Source of the DNA: Chlorogloeopsis fritschii
GTDB taxonomy: Bacteria; Cyanobacteriota; Cyanobacteriia; Cyanobacteriales; Nostocaceae
DNA: 64,000 bases
Direction: 5' to 3' (one strand)
Assembly (NCBI RefSeq): GCF_043099315.1
Contig: NZ_CP170746.1
Below are positions 44,042-53,150 of the stretch, one piece after another. The notes below the pieces were generated by a model. The model was not told the origin of the DNA. It searched no databases and saw nothing but the letters and a program-made list of their open reading frames with translations. Every line of letters begins with the position of its first letter. Within the stretch, counting starts at the first letter, position 1. The position numbers and the translations under genes are program-made.

Positions 44042-44217
44042 ATCCGTCAAACCAACTAAATATTTTTGAAGTTTTTACTCCTCAAACGTTAGCACTACCT
44101 TGAAACTATGGATGTGGGAATTTATTTTTTGAGCTTAAATGTTAAATGTTAGCAAAAAATGGTTGAAAAACCATAAGACTCGCTATCTATTGAGGTAATA
44201 TCCTTTGAGGAGTGAAC
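44042..44217 (+). other. Leader of the beta-barrel gene
   Basis: The leader holds a small hairpin (ATGGTTGAAAAACCAT near 44160) followed by AAGACTCGCT. The same AAGACTCGCT preceded by GGTTAAAACC occurs in the 42-base spacer between the duplication copies (43634-43652), suggesting that the spacer descends from the same leader. GAGGAG at 44206-44211 is the ribosome-binding site for GTG 44218. Confidence 0.5.
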
Positions 44218-44949
44218 GTGAATACTATTGTTTTTCATAAAAAAGCTTCTGGTTTGCTGAGTTTAGCGGCGGTGGCGGTTTTAGGTGGTGGGCTACCTGC
44301 TGTTGCTCAGAGTGTAGATACAACCAGTACTCAGCAGTTAACCCAACTTTCCGAAACTGAAGTAGAGGCAAACACTCAAGCGATATCTAGTTCCTCAGTT
44401 ATACCTACCCCTGGCACAGTAGCAACTTCCTCGGCTGCACTCGCTCCCCAGCATTCAGAATCGAATGCCCAAACATCTACTCCCAACGTGGCTCAAGCCG
44501 ATATTGGTATCGGTACAGCAACCCGTGGAGGCTCTAGCTATATCGGTGTAGCAGCAAACATTGGTTTGAGTGGTGGCGATTCAGCTTTAGGTGATGGCAA
44601 TTTTATGATTATCAGTAAAATTGGATTTACCAGAGCTTTATCAGTACGCCCATCAGCGGTACTTGGAGACGATACGGTATTTTTAATTCCTGTCAGCTAT
44701 GACTTTACTTTTCAGCAGCTAGGAGATCCACTTAGTGAAGCGTTACCAATCGCTCCCTATGTTGGTGCTGGCGCTGCGATTAAAACAGGTGATGACTCTC
44801 AAGTCTCTTTGCTTTTATCTGGTGGTGTAGATGTACCACTCAATACCCAATTTACGGCGAATGCAGCTATAAATGCAGCATTTTTTGATGAAACTGATAT
44901 CGGTTTATCAATAGGCGTTGGTTATAATTTTGGAGGCTTTGGCATTTAA
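44218..44949 (+). CDS. Secreted outer-membrane beta-barrel protein
   Basis: The protein of about 243 residues has a signal peptide (KKASGLLSLAAVAVLGGGLPAVAQS) and a Ser/Thr/Pro-rich linker to about residue 100. A C-terminal region of amphipathic strands follows (SSYIGVAANIGLSG, FMIISKIGFTRALSVRPSAVLG, FLIPVSYDFTFQQ, LSIGVGYNFGGFGI). The protein ends in a glycine-aromatic strand typical of outer-membrane barrels. Substrate or function is unknown. GTG 44218 is preferred over GTG 44212 because GAGGAG directly abuts the latter. Confidence 0.82.
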   Translation: MNTIVFHKKASGLLSLAAVAVLGGGLPAVAQSVDTTSTQQLTQLSETEVEANTQAISSSSVIPTPGTVATSSAALAPQHSESNAQTSTPNVAQADIGIGTATRGGSSYIGVAANIGLSGGDSALGDGNFMIISKIGFTRALSVRPSAVLGDDTVFLIPVSYDFTFQQLGDPLSEALPIAPYVGAGAAIKTGDDSQVSLLLSGGVDVPLNTQFTANAAINAAFFDETDIGLSIGVGYNFGGFGI

Positions 44950-45057
44950 TCGGGGTTAGGAAGAGGAGAGGGGAAAAGAAGACAAGGAGAATGTAAATAA
45001 AAGTTTCTCCGCGTCTCCTTTTCTCCGCGTCGCCGCGTCTGGTGCTCTTCCTAGTTC

Positions 45058-46395
45058 CTACTTAGGACTAACCTGATCGATGGTCTTAATTTTGCCATCA
45101 TCACCTATTGTCCAAACATCATAAACACCTACCACATCACCGTTTTCGTCAATATCCACGTTGCCACTAGCTCCTTGATAGTTAATATCTTTACCTTCTC
45201 TCAGCAATTTCAAACCTTCGCAAACATCGCTAACTTCAGTACCGGGAGCATTGGCAACATCACGGAGTTTGCTGGCAATTCCCACACCAGTGTTTTGCTT
45301 CGCTGCTTGAGCTGATAACACTAACAAGGCTGCTGCATCCCAACCGTGGGGAGTATACGGTGCTGGTGGTGCTCCTCTTTTAGATTGCCAAAGCTTGTTA
45401 AAAGCTTCTAGTCCTTTACCATTGGAACCAGGTACCGTACCTATTGCTCCAGCAGTAATGTATTTACCATCAGATGCTTTACCAACTCTTTCTGGGAATG
45501 TGTCTGACTTCACACCATCGGTGAGCATCATCTGCACTCCCTGAGTCACGCCTTGTTGATAGGCTGATTTGAGAAATAGACTACCTGTTTCTTCGTAAAA
45601 TACACCCAGTACTGCGTCTGGCTTGCCTGCAAATGCGGCTTGGGCTTCAGTATCAAAGGTAGTAGCCTTGGGATCGTAGCGAACAGGTCTATTTTTATTT
45701 ACTACAGTTCCCCCTAGTTTTTCAAATGCTTGCACAAATGCTTTTTCAAATCCCACTCCATAGTCGTTATTAATCACTACCGTGGCAACTCGTTTGAAAC
45801 CTTTTTTATTAGCAAGTTGGGCTAAAGCTTGTGCCTGATAGATATCTGGAGGAGCAGTACGCGCCCAGTAGCTGACGTTGTCTCTTTTAAAGCCCCCTTT
45901 TGCAGCTTTTTCAGTAAATACGGGGCTGGTGCTACCAGGAGAAATCAGCATGACTTTATTCGGCACGGCGATGGAAACAGCAGCTGTGGAGACGCTGCTG
46001 GCAAAGGAACCAACTACACCTGCAACTTTATCCAATGTTGCCAGTTTTTGCATACCTGCAGCACCAGCCCTGGGATCGGTTTGATCGTCTACTTGTACCA
46101 GAGTCACGGGTTGCCCGTTCACACCACCGCAAGCGTTGACAGTGTTTACAAGTAAGGGAACAGATTGCACCATCTGCTGTCCGATCGCTGCTAAGTCACC
46201 TGTTGTTGGTAACAACGAACCAATTTTCAATCCTTGAGCGCTACCTGTGGTTGTAGTTGTTGAACCTGCTGGAGTCGCACTACCTCCATTGTTAGATGTG
46301 GTGTTGGAAGTAGTAGTTTCACAAGCTGACAAAAAACCTGTTAGTAATGTTGTTAAAGCTAGGGCAAAGGCACCAATATTCTTTTTCATATTCAA
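45058..46395 (-). CDS. ABC transporter substrate-binding lipoprotein, branched-chain amino acid (LivJ-like) family
   Basis: The 445-residue protein starts with a lipoprotein signal (ALALTTLLTGFLSACETTT; lipobox LSAC) and a Ser/Thr/Gly-rich spacer. The periplasmic-binding fold type I follows (LKIGSLLPTTGDLAAIGQQMVQSVPLLVNTVNACGGVNGQPVTLVQVDDQ, RVATVVINNDYGVGFEKAFVQAFEKLGG). The ligand is probably a hydrophobic amino acid or a related compound such as urea. The permease and ATPase genes are not adjacent, which is common for cyanobacterial Nat-type systems. Confidence 0.93.
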   Translation of the reverse strand: MNMKKNIGAFALALTTLLTGFLSACETTTSNTTSNNGGSATPAGSTTTTTGSAQGLKIGSLLPTTGDLAAIGQQMVQSVPLLVNTVNACGGVNGQPVTLVQVDDQTDPRAGAAGMQKLATLDKVAGVVGSFASSVSTAAVSIAVPNKVMLISPGSTSPVFTEKAAKGGFKRDNVSYWARTAPPDIYQAQALAQLANKKGFKRVATVVINNDYGVGFEKAFVQAFEKLGGTVVNKNRPVRYDPKATTFDTEAQAAFAGKPDAVLGVFYEETGSLFLKSAYQQGVTQGVQMMLTDGVKSDTFPERVGKASDGKYITAGAIGTVPGSNGKGLEAFNKLWQSKRGAPPAPYTPHGWDAAALLVLSAQAAKQNTGVGIASKLRDVANAPGTEVSDVCEGLKLLREGKDINYQGASGNVDIDENGDVVGVYDVWTIGDDGKIKTIDQVSPK

Positions 46396-46689
46396 ATACC
46401 CTTAATTTATGCCTGTTCTTCTGGTGAACCTTAAAGTTAGGTTCAAACATAAATGGCTTGAAAGCATATAAATGATAGCATCCTCCTTACGGAGTAAAAG
46501 GAGGTTACATATTTGCTCTAGAGCAGGGAATAGGGTTGAGGGAACAAGCTTGAAATAGCCTCTTAGTACAAAATCACCCCACTGACAAAAAATGGGTATC
46601 AAAAAAGTAATATTTATTTACGTTGTTGCCACTAAGAAAACGCGAAACGTGTTGGGTTATACTCCCAGCTGCTCTCAGTAAGATTTTCT
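46396..46689. other. Intergenic region upstream of the binding-protein gene
   Basis: No gene is supported here. The region carries the minus-strand promoter of the substrate-binding protein and ends at the tRNA terminator. Confidence 0.4.
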
Positions 46690-46722
46690 AAAAAATAAAG
46701 ACGCGATTATTATCGCGTCTTT
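46690..46722 (-). terminator. Intrinsic terminator of tRNA-Ser
   Basis: An 11-bp perfect stem (AAAGACGCGAT, 46697-46707, pairing with 46712-46722) with a 4-base loop is followed on the minus strand by ATTTTTT. It begins 6 bases beyond the tRNA 3' end. Confidence 0.85.
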
Positions 46723-46727
46723 ATATA

Positions 46728-46819
46728 CGGAGAGAGAGGGATTCGAACCCTCGGTACGGCCTTACGAACCGTACAACAGATTAGCAATCTGCCGCTTTCG
46801 ACCACTCAGCCATCTCTCC
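46728..46819 (-). tRNA. tRNA-Ser, anticodon GCU
   Basis: The 92-base gene has the acceptor stem GGAGAGA/TCTCTCC and a D-arm with TGGCTGAGTGGTCGAAAGC. The anticodon loop in CAGATTGCTAATCTG reads GCT, a long type II variable arm (TACGGTTCGTAAGGCCGTA) follows, and the T-arm is GAGGGTTCGAATCCCTC. The discriminator is G, as required for serine tRNAs. CCA is not encoded. Confidence 0.97.
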
Positions 46820-46889
46820 AGGTCACAAATAAAGATATTAGCAAATGGTCAAGTGTAAGTCAATAGTAATTTGGAATTCTGAGTCATTG

Positions 46890-46963
46890 GTCACTGGTCA
46901 TTTCTCATTTGTTGGTCGTTGACTGCTGATTTACTAATGACGAATGACTAATGACTAATGACT
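46890..46963. repeat. Short direct repeats of the ATGACTA type
   Basis: Reiterated words TGGTCA/TTGGTC and AATGACTAATGACTAATGACTAA make a low-complexity tract just downstream of crtB. It is a common cyanobacterial intergenic filler with no visible function. Confidence 0.6.
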
Positions 46964-46968
46964 AAACT

Positions 46969-47901
46969 CTATAGCACTTGTGCTCGCAACCAAGCTAGTG
47001 GCAAGCTACGTAATTTTTGCCACTGCGGCACGCAGGCACGCCGATCAAATACATTGTAGTCGTTGCGTTCGATTTTCTCCAAAATTTTACTGTAGTGCAT
47101 TAGAGCTGCCCACACAGGCAATCGGGCATCAGGAGATAGATAGCTAATACCCTTTTCTGCCTTGCTGTAGAATTGGCGGGTGCGCTCAATTTGAAAGCGC
47201 ATTAAAGAACGCCAGCGCTCATCCACCACACCTTTGAACAAGTCTTGTTCGGTGTAGTTGAATTGTGCCAAGTCCGCTAGGGGAAGATAAATTCGCCCTC
47301 GCCGAGCATCCTCACCGACATCTCGAAGAATATTAGTAAGTTGGCTGGCAATTCCTAAGGCGATCGCTTCTTCGGTAGGGATATAAGCTGGTTGATAGTA
47401 ATTCCAAGGGGCAGTATTTTGCTGGGTGTCTACTCCCATTACAGCCGTGGACATCAACCCTACCGTGCCGGCGACGCGATAACAGTACAGGTATAGCTCC
47501 TCAAAGTTTTCGTAGCGACTGCGGTATAAGTCCATGCGCTGTCCGGCGATCATATCCCGAAAAGGTTGAATATCCATCGGAAAGCGCTGGAGGGTATCCA
47601 CTAGGGCTACATCAAAACTATCTACTGGGTATCCCGCAAAAATGGATTCCAGTTGCTGCTCCCATTTGTCTAAAGTTTCTGGTGTAGTAATAGCAGCTGC
47701 TGGGCCATCTACTAGCTCGTCTGTACGGCGACACCAAGCGTAAATGGCCCAAATGGCAGGACGCTTTGCTTTAGTCATCAACAAAGTGCCAAGATAAAAT
47801 GTTTTGGCGTACTTTGCTGTGATTTTACGGCAAAGTTGATAGGACTCTTCCACAGAGACCGGCAGTTTCATGCGCGGAGGGGAATCAGGCAGTTGCAGCA
47901 T
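46969..47901 (-). CDS. crtB: 15-cis-phytoene synthase
   Basis: CrtB condenses two geranylgeranyl diphosphates to phytoene, the first committed step of carotenoid synthesis. The 310 residues show both aspartate-rich diphosphate sites (IWAIYAWCRRTDELVDGP and NILRDVGEDARRGRIYLP) and the conserved RYENFEELYLYCYRVAGTVGLM. The start at ATG 47901 gives the N-terminus MLQLPDSPPRM familiar from Nostocales; ATG 47871 is possible. It overlaps the end of crtP by 17 bases, so the two enzymes are translationally coupled. Confidence 0.97.
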   Translation of the reverse strand: MLQLPDSPPRMKLPVSVEESYQLCRKITAKYAKTFYLGTLLMTKAKRPAIWAIYAWCRRTDELVDGPAAAITTPETLDKWEQQLESIFAGYPVDSFDVALVDTLQRFPMDIQPFRDMIAGQRMDLYRSRYENFEELYLYCYRVAGTVGLMSTAVMGVDTQQNTAPWNYYQPAYIPTEEAIALGIASQLTNILRDVGEDARRGRIYLPLADLAQFNYTEQDLFKGVVDERWRSLMRFQIERTRQFYSKAEKGISYLSPDARLPVWAALMHYSKILEKIERNDYNVFDRRACVPQWQKLRSLPLAWLRAQVL

Positions 47902-49351
47902 TCGTTGCAGGCTGAGGGGTTTGCGTTTGCTCTTTTAATGAATTTGCCGCCGAGTCTGCTTCAGCGTAGACGCCCGAAGGGCTTCTCGCAGAGATCGCTT
48001 GTGCTGTTAGCTTACCGGAAAGTACGGCACCTTCCATACTACCGAGATAAGGTTGCATTGTGTAACTACCACTCAGATAGAAGTTGCTAATCGGAGTTTG
48101 CTGGGAAGGACGGTACTGTTGGCGACCAGGCGTTGCTTTGTAAACTGAACGCGGCGTTTTGACGATGTGATACTTCAATAATTTAGCTGGATTATCTCCA
48201 CTAAAATGAACAGGGAAGAGTTTCTGCAACTCGGCAAGGGTTGCCTGCAAAATCTCCTCATTGGATTTTTCAATCCAATCTTCTGCCGGAGCTAGTACCA
48301 ATTCCAACATCGAGCGATCTGGATCGGCATATCCACGACAGGTGTTGCTCATATCAGCATATACGCTGAGTAGAGGCGATCGCGAAAATAGCAGCTGGTC
48401 TATGTCTGTAAGTTTGCGGTCAAACCACAACTGCAAGTTTATCACGGGTACGCCTTCTAACCCTTCTAGCTTTTGGAAGAATGGTTGTTGCTTCCAAGGA
48501 GCGGGTAACATTACCTTGATCACGTCTACTGACATAGCCGAGACGTAAGCATCGGCAGTTAAAACTTCATCTGGTGCGCCATTTAACCCCCTGATCAAGA
48601 ATCCCTTCACTGTTCCATCTGCGTTGAGCAAAATTTCTTTTAAAGGTGCATTTAACCGTACTTCCCCACCGTGGGCTGTAATATAATCTACCAATGGTTG
48701 GCACAATCGCTCTGTTGGAGAACCATCCAAAAAAGCCATTTTAGAGCCATCTTTTTCTTGGAGAAAGTGACTCAGAGCAGTCAGCAACACTACAGCTGAG
48801 ATTTCATCCGGATTAATGAAATTCAGTGACTTTGAGGCAGCAATAAAAATGTCTTGTTGTACCTCATCATTTACACCTTGTAACTTCAACCATTTTGAAA
48901 AAGTATATTGGTCTGTTGACTCTACATACTTTTGTCCCCGGAGCATAGCTGGAACTAATCCCTTTGCTAGCTGGATTTTTTCACCCCAGGTGAGCATATC
49001 ATTGTTCCGTAAAATTGCCACAATGCCGTTTAAAGGCGCTGGCAAATCCGGAAAATCAAATCTACTATAAGTTCCTGGTTTTTCGGGTTGGTTGAAGATC
49101 ATTGTGTGTTTTTTCCACTGCAAACGGTCTTCAATACCCAGTTCTTTGAGTAGCTGCAACATATTGGGATAAGCCCCAAAAAAGACGTGCAGCCCAGTTT
49201 CGTACCAGTCGCCGTCTTGATCTTGCCAAGCTGCTACTAAACCCCCCAATACGTCCCGGCTTTCCAAGACAATGGGTGTATAACCTGCATCTGTGAGATA
49301 TTTAGCACAGGAAAGTCCTGCTAGTCCTGCTCCGGCGATCGCTACTCGCAT
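47885..49351 (-). CDS. crtP: 15-cis-phytoene desaturase (plant type)
   Basis: CrtP (PDS) removes hydrogens from phytoene to give zeta-carotene using FAD and plastoquinone. The 488-residue protein begins with the dinucleotide-binding motif MRVAIAGAGLAGLSCAKYLTDAG. It has DWYETGLHVFFGAYPNM and PYLGSMEGAVLSGKLTAQAI at the FAD-binding C-terminus. It is the cyanobacterial/plant enzyme rather than the bacterial CrtI type. The last 25 residues form a Thr/Ala-rich tail. It precedes crtB in the conserved crtP-crtB operon. Confidence 0.97.
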   Translation of the reverse strand: MRVAIAGAGLAGLSCAKYLTDAGYTPIVLESRDVLGGLVAAWQDQDGDWYETGLHVFFGAYPNMLQLLKELGIEDRLQWKKHTMIFNQPEKPGTYSRFDFPDLPAPLNGIVAILRNNDMLTWGEKIQLAKGLVPAMLRGQKYVESTDQYTFSKWLKLQGVNDEVQQDIFIAASKSLNFINPDEISAVVLLTALSHFLQEKDGSKMAFLDGSPTERLCQPLVDYITAHGGEVRLNAPLKEILLNADGTVKGFLIRGLNGAPDEVLTADAYVSAMSVDVIKVMLPAPWKQQPFFQKLEGLEGVPVINLQLWFDRKLTDIDQLLFSRSPLLSVYADMSNTCRGYADPDRSMLELVLAPAEDWIEKSNEEILQATLAELQKLFPVHFSGDNPAKLLKYHIVKTPRSVYKATPGRQQYRPSQQTPISNFYLSGSYTMQPYLGSMEGAVLSGKLTAQAISARSPSGVYAEADSAANSLKEQTQTPQPATNAATA

Positions 49352-49569
49352 TTAACCTTACTGCTCTTCAATATTTCTTAATGGTTTTGCCGTACTCATT
49401 ATACTTTGCAAACCGTTACATTTGCAGTCGATGACAGATGATTGTAAAAAAGCCGAGGGCAGAGAGCTTCGCCGTGCGACGCTTCTCCTCCTTTGTAGAC
49501 ACCCAAACAGCGGTGAGTCAGCCCGATGGTTAAGCACTGCTTTTAGTAGAATTTTAAACCCCACATTTG

Positions 49570-50457
49570 TCACACAAACTCACCTCTGGCAACCATTATT
49601 ACCTTTCCTCCCACGTACACCTCTATAGCTGTATCTTTTTTTTCTGCTTCTAGTAGCAGTAAAGAAGGTCTTTTGATTTCATATCCCTGTTCGACTCGCA
49701 CGCTGATTTTCTGTTTGCCGAAGTAGGAATATTCAGCTAAATATCCTGCCAAACATCCATTGGCGCTACCAGTTGCCGGGTCTTCTGGTATACCCAGATA
49801 ATCACAAAAAACTCGTACATTGAGCTGATTGTTGGGATGATAAGTTTCCGAGCAAAAAGCAAGAATGCATTTAGCATCTGTGGTATTAATGAGCTGAAAA
49901 TATTTATCTTGATTTACTTTAATTCTTTTTACTGTTTCCAGAGTCTTGAGAGGAACAATAATAAATGGTACTCCAGTTGAAACTTCTTGAATTGGAAAAC
50001 GAGAATCTATTTCGTCTGCCTGGATTTTGAGGATTTCAGCAATAGTTTCTGCCGCTAGGATTTGATGAAAAGTTGGCGCTTTTTGCTGCATCCACATATA
50101 TTCGACAGCATGATCAGCATACTCAACAGTGACGGGTATTTGTCCAACTTTTAAATTTAAAAATATTTTGGGAACTGGATGTTTAATAATTTCCCTTTGC
50201 AGAACATAGGCTGTACCTAAGGTTGGATGACCAGCAAAGGGAAGTTCTTGCTTAGGTGTAAATATCCTAACGTCATAACCACCAGCTTTTTGCTCAATTG
50301 AAGTCAAGAATGTTGTCTCTGAATAATTAATTTCTTTGGCAATAACTTGCATTTGCTCTGATGTAATATCTGCTGCATTTGTGAATACAGCTAACTGATT
50401 ACCAGTATATTTTGATTCGGCAAACACATCTACAATGTAAAAATTAAGACTATTCAT
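49570..50457 (-). CDS. PhzF family isomerase-like protein
   Basis: The 295-residue protein matches the PhzF fold of two diaminopimelate-epimerase-like domains. It begins FYIVDVFAESKYTGNQLAVFTNA with a conserved TGN, and continues YSETTFLTS with the catalytic glutamate, FTPKQELPFAGHPTLGTAYVL, then DPATGSANGCLAGYL. The typical glutamate (E in SETTF) is retained. Physiological substrates of stand-alone PhzF proteins are unknown, and no phenazine genes are present. It appears to be transcribed alone. Confidence 0.93.
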   Translation of the reverse strand: MNSLNFYIVDVFAESKYTGNQLAVFTNAADITSEQMQVIAKEINYSETTFLTSIEQKAGGYDVRIFTPKQELPFAGHPTLGTAYVLQREIIKHPVPKIFLNLKVGQIPVTVEYADHAVEYMWMQQKAPTFHQILAAETIAEILKIQADEIDSRFPIQEVSTGVPFIIVPLKTLETVKRIKVNQDKYFQLINTTDAKCILAFCSETYHPNNQLNVRVFCDYLGIPEDPATGSANGCLAGYLAEYSYFGKQKISVRVEQGYEIKRPSLLLLEAEKKDTAIEVYVGGKVIMVARGEFV

Positions 50458-50943
50458 TTACAAAACTTGCTTTAGCCGTTGTTGACTAAAAGATTTTTGC
50501 ATCTAGACTGTACATTATTTGTGTCTTTTATAAAAAATTTAAGTTTAAAAGTTAGTGGCAATTATCAAATTTTTATGCATCTAGCTCAAGGTATATTCTA
50601 TAGAAAATTTAAAAATTATTGAGAGGATTTTTAAATATTTAAACTTTTGAAGATGTAGAGTAACTCAAAAGTATATAATTTGATTCTTATTAATTCGCTA
50701 AATTTTACAAAATTTATAACAGCAAATAATTTGTTACAGTAAATTAATAGATTTGCAGAAGTTGCAAAATATGAGCTTGTGATCGCTTGTGGTAAATTTT
50801 GAATTTGCAAGCTGAAAAAGCCTTTGTAAGTGTTTAACTTAATTTAGGCTGGCTCTATCTATCTTTGAAATAAAAATTGCATAATTTAGATATTTGATAG
50901 GAAAAACCTTATTTTTAACAGCATCAGCTATAAGGAGCAGATA
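50458..50943. other. AT-rich intergenic region between phzF-like and nagZ-like genes
   Basis: The divergent promoters of the two flanking genes must lie here. The sequence is very AT-rich (many ATTTAAAA words) with no ORF, no repeat family and no clear hairpin. TATAAGGAGCAGATA before 50944 provides the ribosome-binding site of the plus-strand gene. Confidence 0.5.
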
Positions 50944-52071
50944 ATGGCAGGAGCAGAAGCTATTCAAAGCTTTGGACATCACCTGATTGTTGGTATTTCC
51001 GGTACTACTCTAAATGATGATGACAAGCGTATATTAAACGAATTAAAACCTGTAGGGGTTGTTTTATATGCTAAAAACTTTCGTTATGGCAGCCATTATG
51101 AAGATTGGCTGCTAATTTATCAGAATCTGATCGATCAGATTCGGCAGTACGCCGAACGTGACTCAATGTTTATAACTATCGATCATGAAGGAGGAACCAT
51201 TCATCGCCCCTATTTACCCATAACTCGATTTCCCCATGCTTTTTTGTTGGGAGGGCGATCGCGTGAGGTTGCAACAGCAGCAGCACTAGAACTAAAGTCA
51301 TTGGGAATCAACGTATCTTGGGCACCGGTGGCAGATATTTTTTCTAATCCCAACAACCCAATTATCGGGCCTCGTGCATTTGGCACTACTCCTGAAACTG
51401 CGGCAATTGGAGCGCGTGACTACTATCTAGGATTGCATGAGTCAGGAATTATTGGTTGTGCAAAACATTTTCCCGGACATGGAGACACCAGCACAGACTC
51501 TCACTTGGAACTACCGACACTGAATTTAACTATCGAAGAATTGCGAAATCGAGAACTGATCCCGTTCAAAGTTCTCATTGACGAACAAGTGCCGATGATT
51601 ATGACTGCCCATATTTTATTTCCCAATATAGATCCTGACGTACCAGCAACACTCTCGCAGCCGATTCTCAACGGCATACTCAGAAAGGAACTAGGGTTTG
51701 AGGGTGTAATCGTATCTGATGATTTGGATATGAAGGCTGTCTCAGATATGTATGCCAAAAGTGGAACTGTGGCGCGGACATTTAACGCCGGCTGCGATTT
51801 GTTCATTGTCTCCCGCAACCTGCCTTCATCTTCCTTAGAACGCACCTTTGCGATCGCTCAAGATTTTGTCAATTCTTTGAGTAACGGTAGTCTTGAAGAA
51901 CGCATTATCGAAGCAGCCAGAATGCGAATTGATAGCCTCTTGGCAATAACTCCGCAATATTTAGTGTCTTCCCTTGACAAAGATACACTCGTGCGTCATG
52001 CAGAATTGGCGATCGCTTGTTCTTTTCACAAACCTGTGGTGACAGAAAATGTTGTTGGGCAGAGTTTGTAG
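50944..52071 (+). CDS. Glycoside hydrolase family 3 N-terminal domain protein, NagZ-like beta-N-acetylhexosaminidase
   Basis: NagZ removes GlcNAc from muropeptides during peptidoglycan recycling. The 375-residue protein shows the NagZ signature KHFPGHGDTSTDSH (174-187) with the unusual catalytic His-Asp pair, the nucleophile region VIVSDDLDMKA (257-267), and TIDHEGGTIHRPYLPITRFPHAF in place of the common DxEGGRVxR. The last 40 residues carry no C-terminal GH3 domain, as in single-domain NagZ. RBS AAGGAGCAG precedes the ATG. No recycling partners (such as anmK) are adjacent. Confidence 0.92.
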   Translation: MAGAEAIQSFGHHLIVGISGTTLNDDDKRILNELKPVGVVLYAKNFRYGSHYEDWLLIYQNLIDQIRQYAERDSMFITIDHEGGTIHRPYLPITRFPHAFLLGGRSREVATAAALELKSLGINVSWAPVADIFSNPNNPIIGPRAFGTTPETAAIGARDYYLGLHESGIIGCAKHFPGHGDTSTDSHLELPTLNLTIEELRNRELIPFKVLIDEQVPMIMTAHILFPNIDPDVPATLSQPILNGILRKELGFEGVIVSDDLDMKAVSDMYAKSGTVARTFNAGCDLFIVSRNLPSSSLERTFAIAQDFVNSLSNGSLEERIIEAARMRIDSLLAITPQYLVSSLDKDTLVRHAELAIACSFHKPVVTENVVGQSL

Positions 52072-52093
52072 GCATCCTAAAAGACGCAACAAC

Positions 52094-53080
52094 TTAACGT
52101 GACAGCGTGAAACGACGGATGAAGAAGCGATCGGGGATTTGTTTTTCCCGCCCAGGAACAAGACGGTGGCGAATGCGTGCTTCCGTAACCCAGATCTCGC
52201 GATCGCTCACAGTTAAGTTAACGGGTGACTCCATACCACGAGCCAAGGTTTCTATAGATTTGGGTTGAGTGCCAGGGGAAAGTGCATCAATGCGTAGGAG
52301 GCTGCCGTTACCGCTCTTGATCGCACCTTCCGTGACAAGCAAACGCCCATCAGACGCGAACTGCATCCCGTCAGGATTTTCCAACTTGCGTACAAGGGGT
52401 ATAGGCTCAACTTTCACACCACCTGGGGGCTGAGGTATCACTTTCAGTAATTCTCCAGCAGAGAACAAACCGACGATGGTTGTACCATCAGATCTACGCG
52501 CAATACCAGCAAGTCCTATTTCTTTGGAGCTAAAGCGTCTGTCTTCTGCCCAAATCTGGAGTTGAGTTGCTCCAGGCGCGAGATAGTGGATGCGCGGGCG
52601 CGAACTGTCTGTGACATAAACGCCGCCATCTTCATCGAGTGCAATATCGTTACCAAAACCACCATCGGGCATTAATATGACACGCAAAATTTTACCCGTG
52701 CGCGTATCAATAGCAAAAATCCGATGTGGGCGACGGATAGTTTCACCATTTGGAGTGCGAACTCCCAGAAAGTCGGAAGAAGTTCCCCAAAGGATTCCTC
52801 GCCGTTCATCTAGCCGCAGAGCATTGGCAGCAAACACTTGGTCACTTCCGGCAAAGAAGGTTTCTATTTTGCCTTGAGGATTGATACGCAGTATTCGTCC
52901 GCTTGTTACTGAACCAACGTACAAAGTACCGTTGCTGGCGCGTGTAATTCCATTTGGATATTGAAAATTAGAAGGTAGTTCGATAGGGGCTAGCACGCGC
53001 ACGACGGGCGCAGCTAAGGACTGAACTGAGCCAAAGGTAAACACTACAATTGCAGTCGTATAAAGGAATTTCTTCAGCAT
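52094..53080 (-). CDS. Secreted SMP-30/gluconolactonase-like beta-propeller protein
   Basis: The 328-residue protein has an N-terminal signal peptide (MLKKFLYTTAIVVFTFGSVQSLAAP). Repeated propeller blades follow, with GRILRINPQGKIETF, GKILRVILMPDGGFGNDIALDEDGGVYVTDSSRPRIHYLAPG and GSLLRIDAL. NGITRASNGTLYVG and PDGMQFASDGRLLVTEGA are typical SMP-30 blade starts. It may be a lactonase or a binding propeller; the metal ligands cannot be assigned with confidence. It converges with the NagZ-like gene. Confidence 0.85.
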   Translation of the reverse strand: MLKKFLYTTAIVVFTFGSVQSLAAPVVRVLAPIELPSNFQYPNGITRASNGTLYVGSVTSGRILRINPQGKIETFFAGSDQVFAANALRLDERRGILWGTSSDFLGVRTPNGETIRRPHRIFAIDTRTGKILRVILMPDGGFGNDIALDEDGGVYVTDSSRPRIHYLAPGATQLQIWAEDRRFSSKEIGLAGIARRSDGTTIVGLFSAGELLKVIPQPPGGVKVEPIPLVRKLENPDGMQFASDGRLLVTEGAIKSGNGSLLRIDALSPGTQPKSIETLARGMESPVNLTVSDREIWVTEARIRHRLVPGREKQIPDRFFIRRFTLSR

Positions 53081-53150
53081 GAAATTAATTAATCACTATC
53101 AACTACATTGTTTCTTCTAGTAACCAACAAGACAGCATCAAACCTCTTCC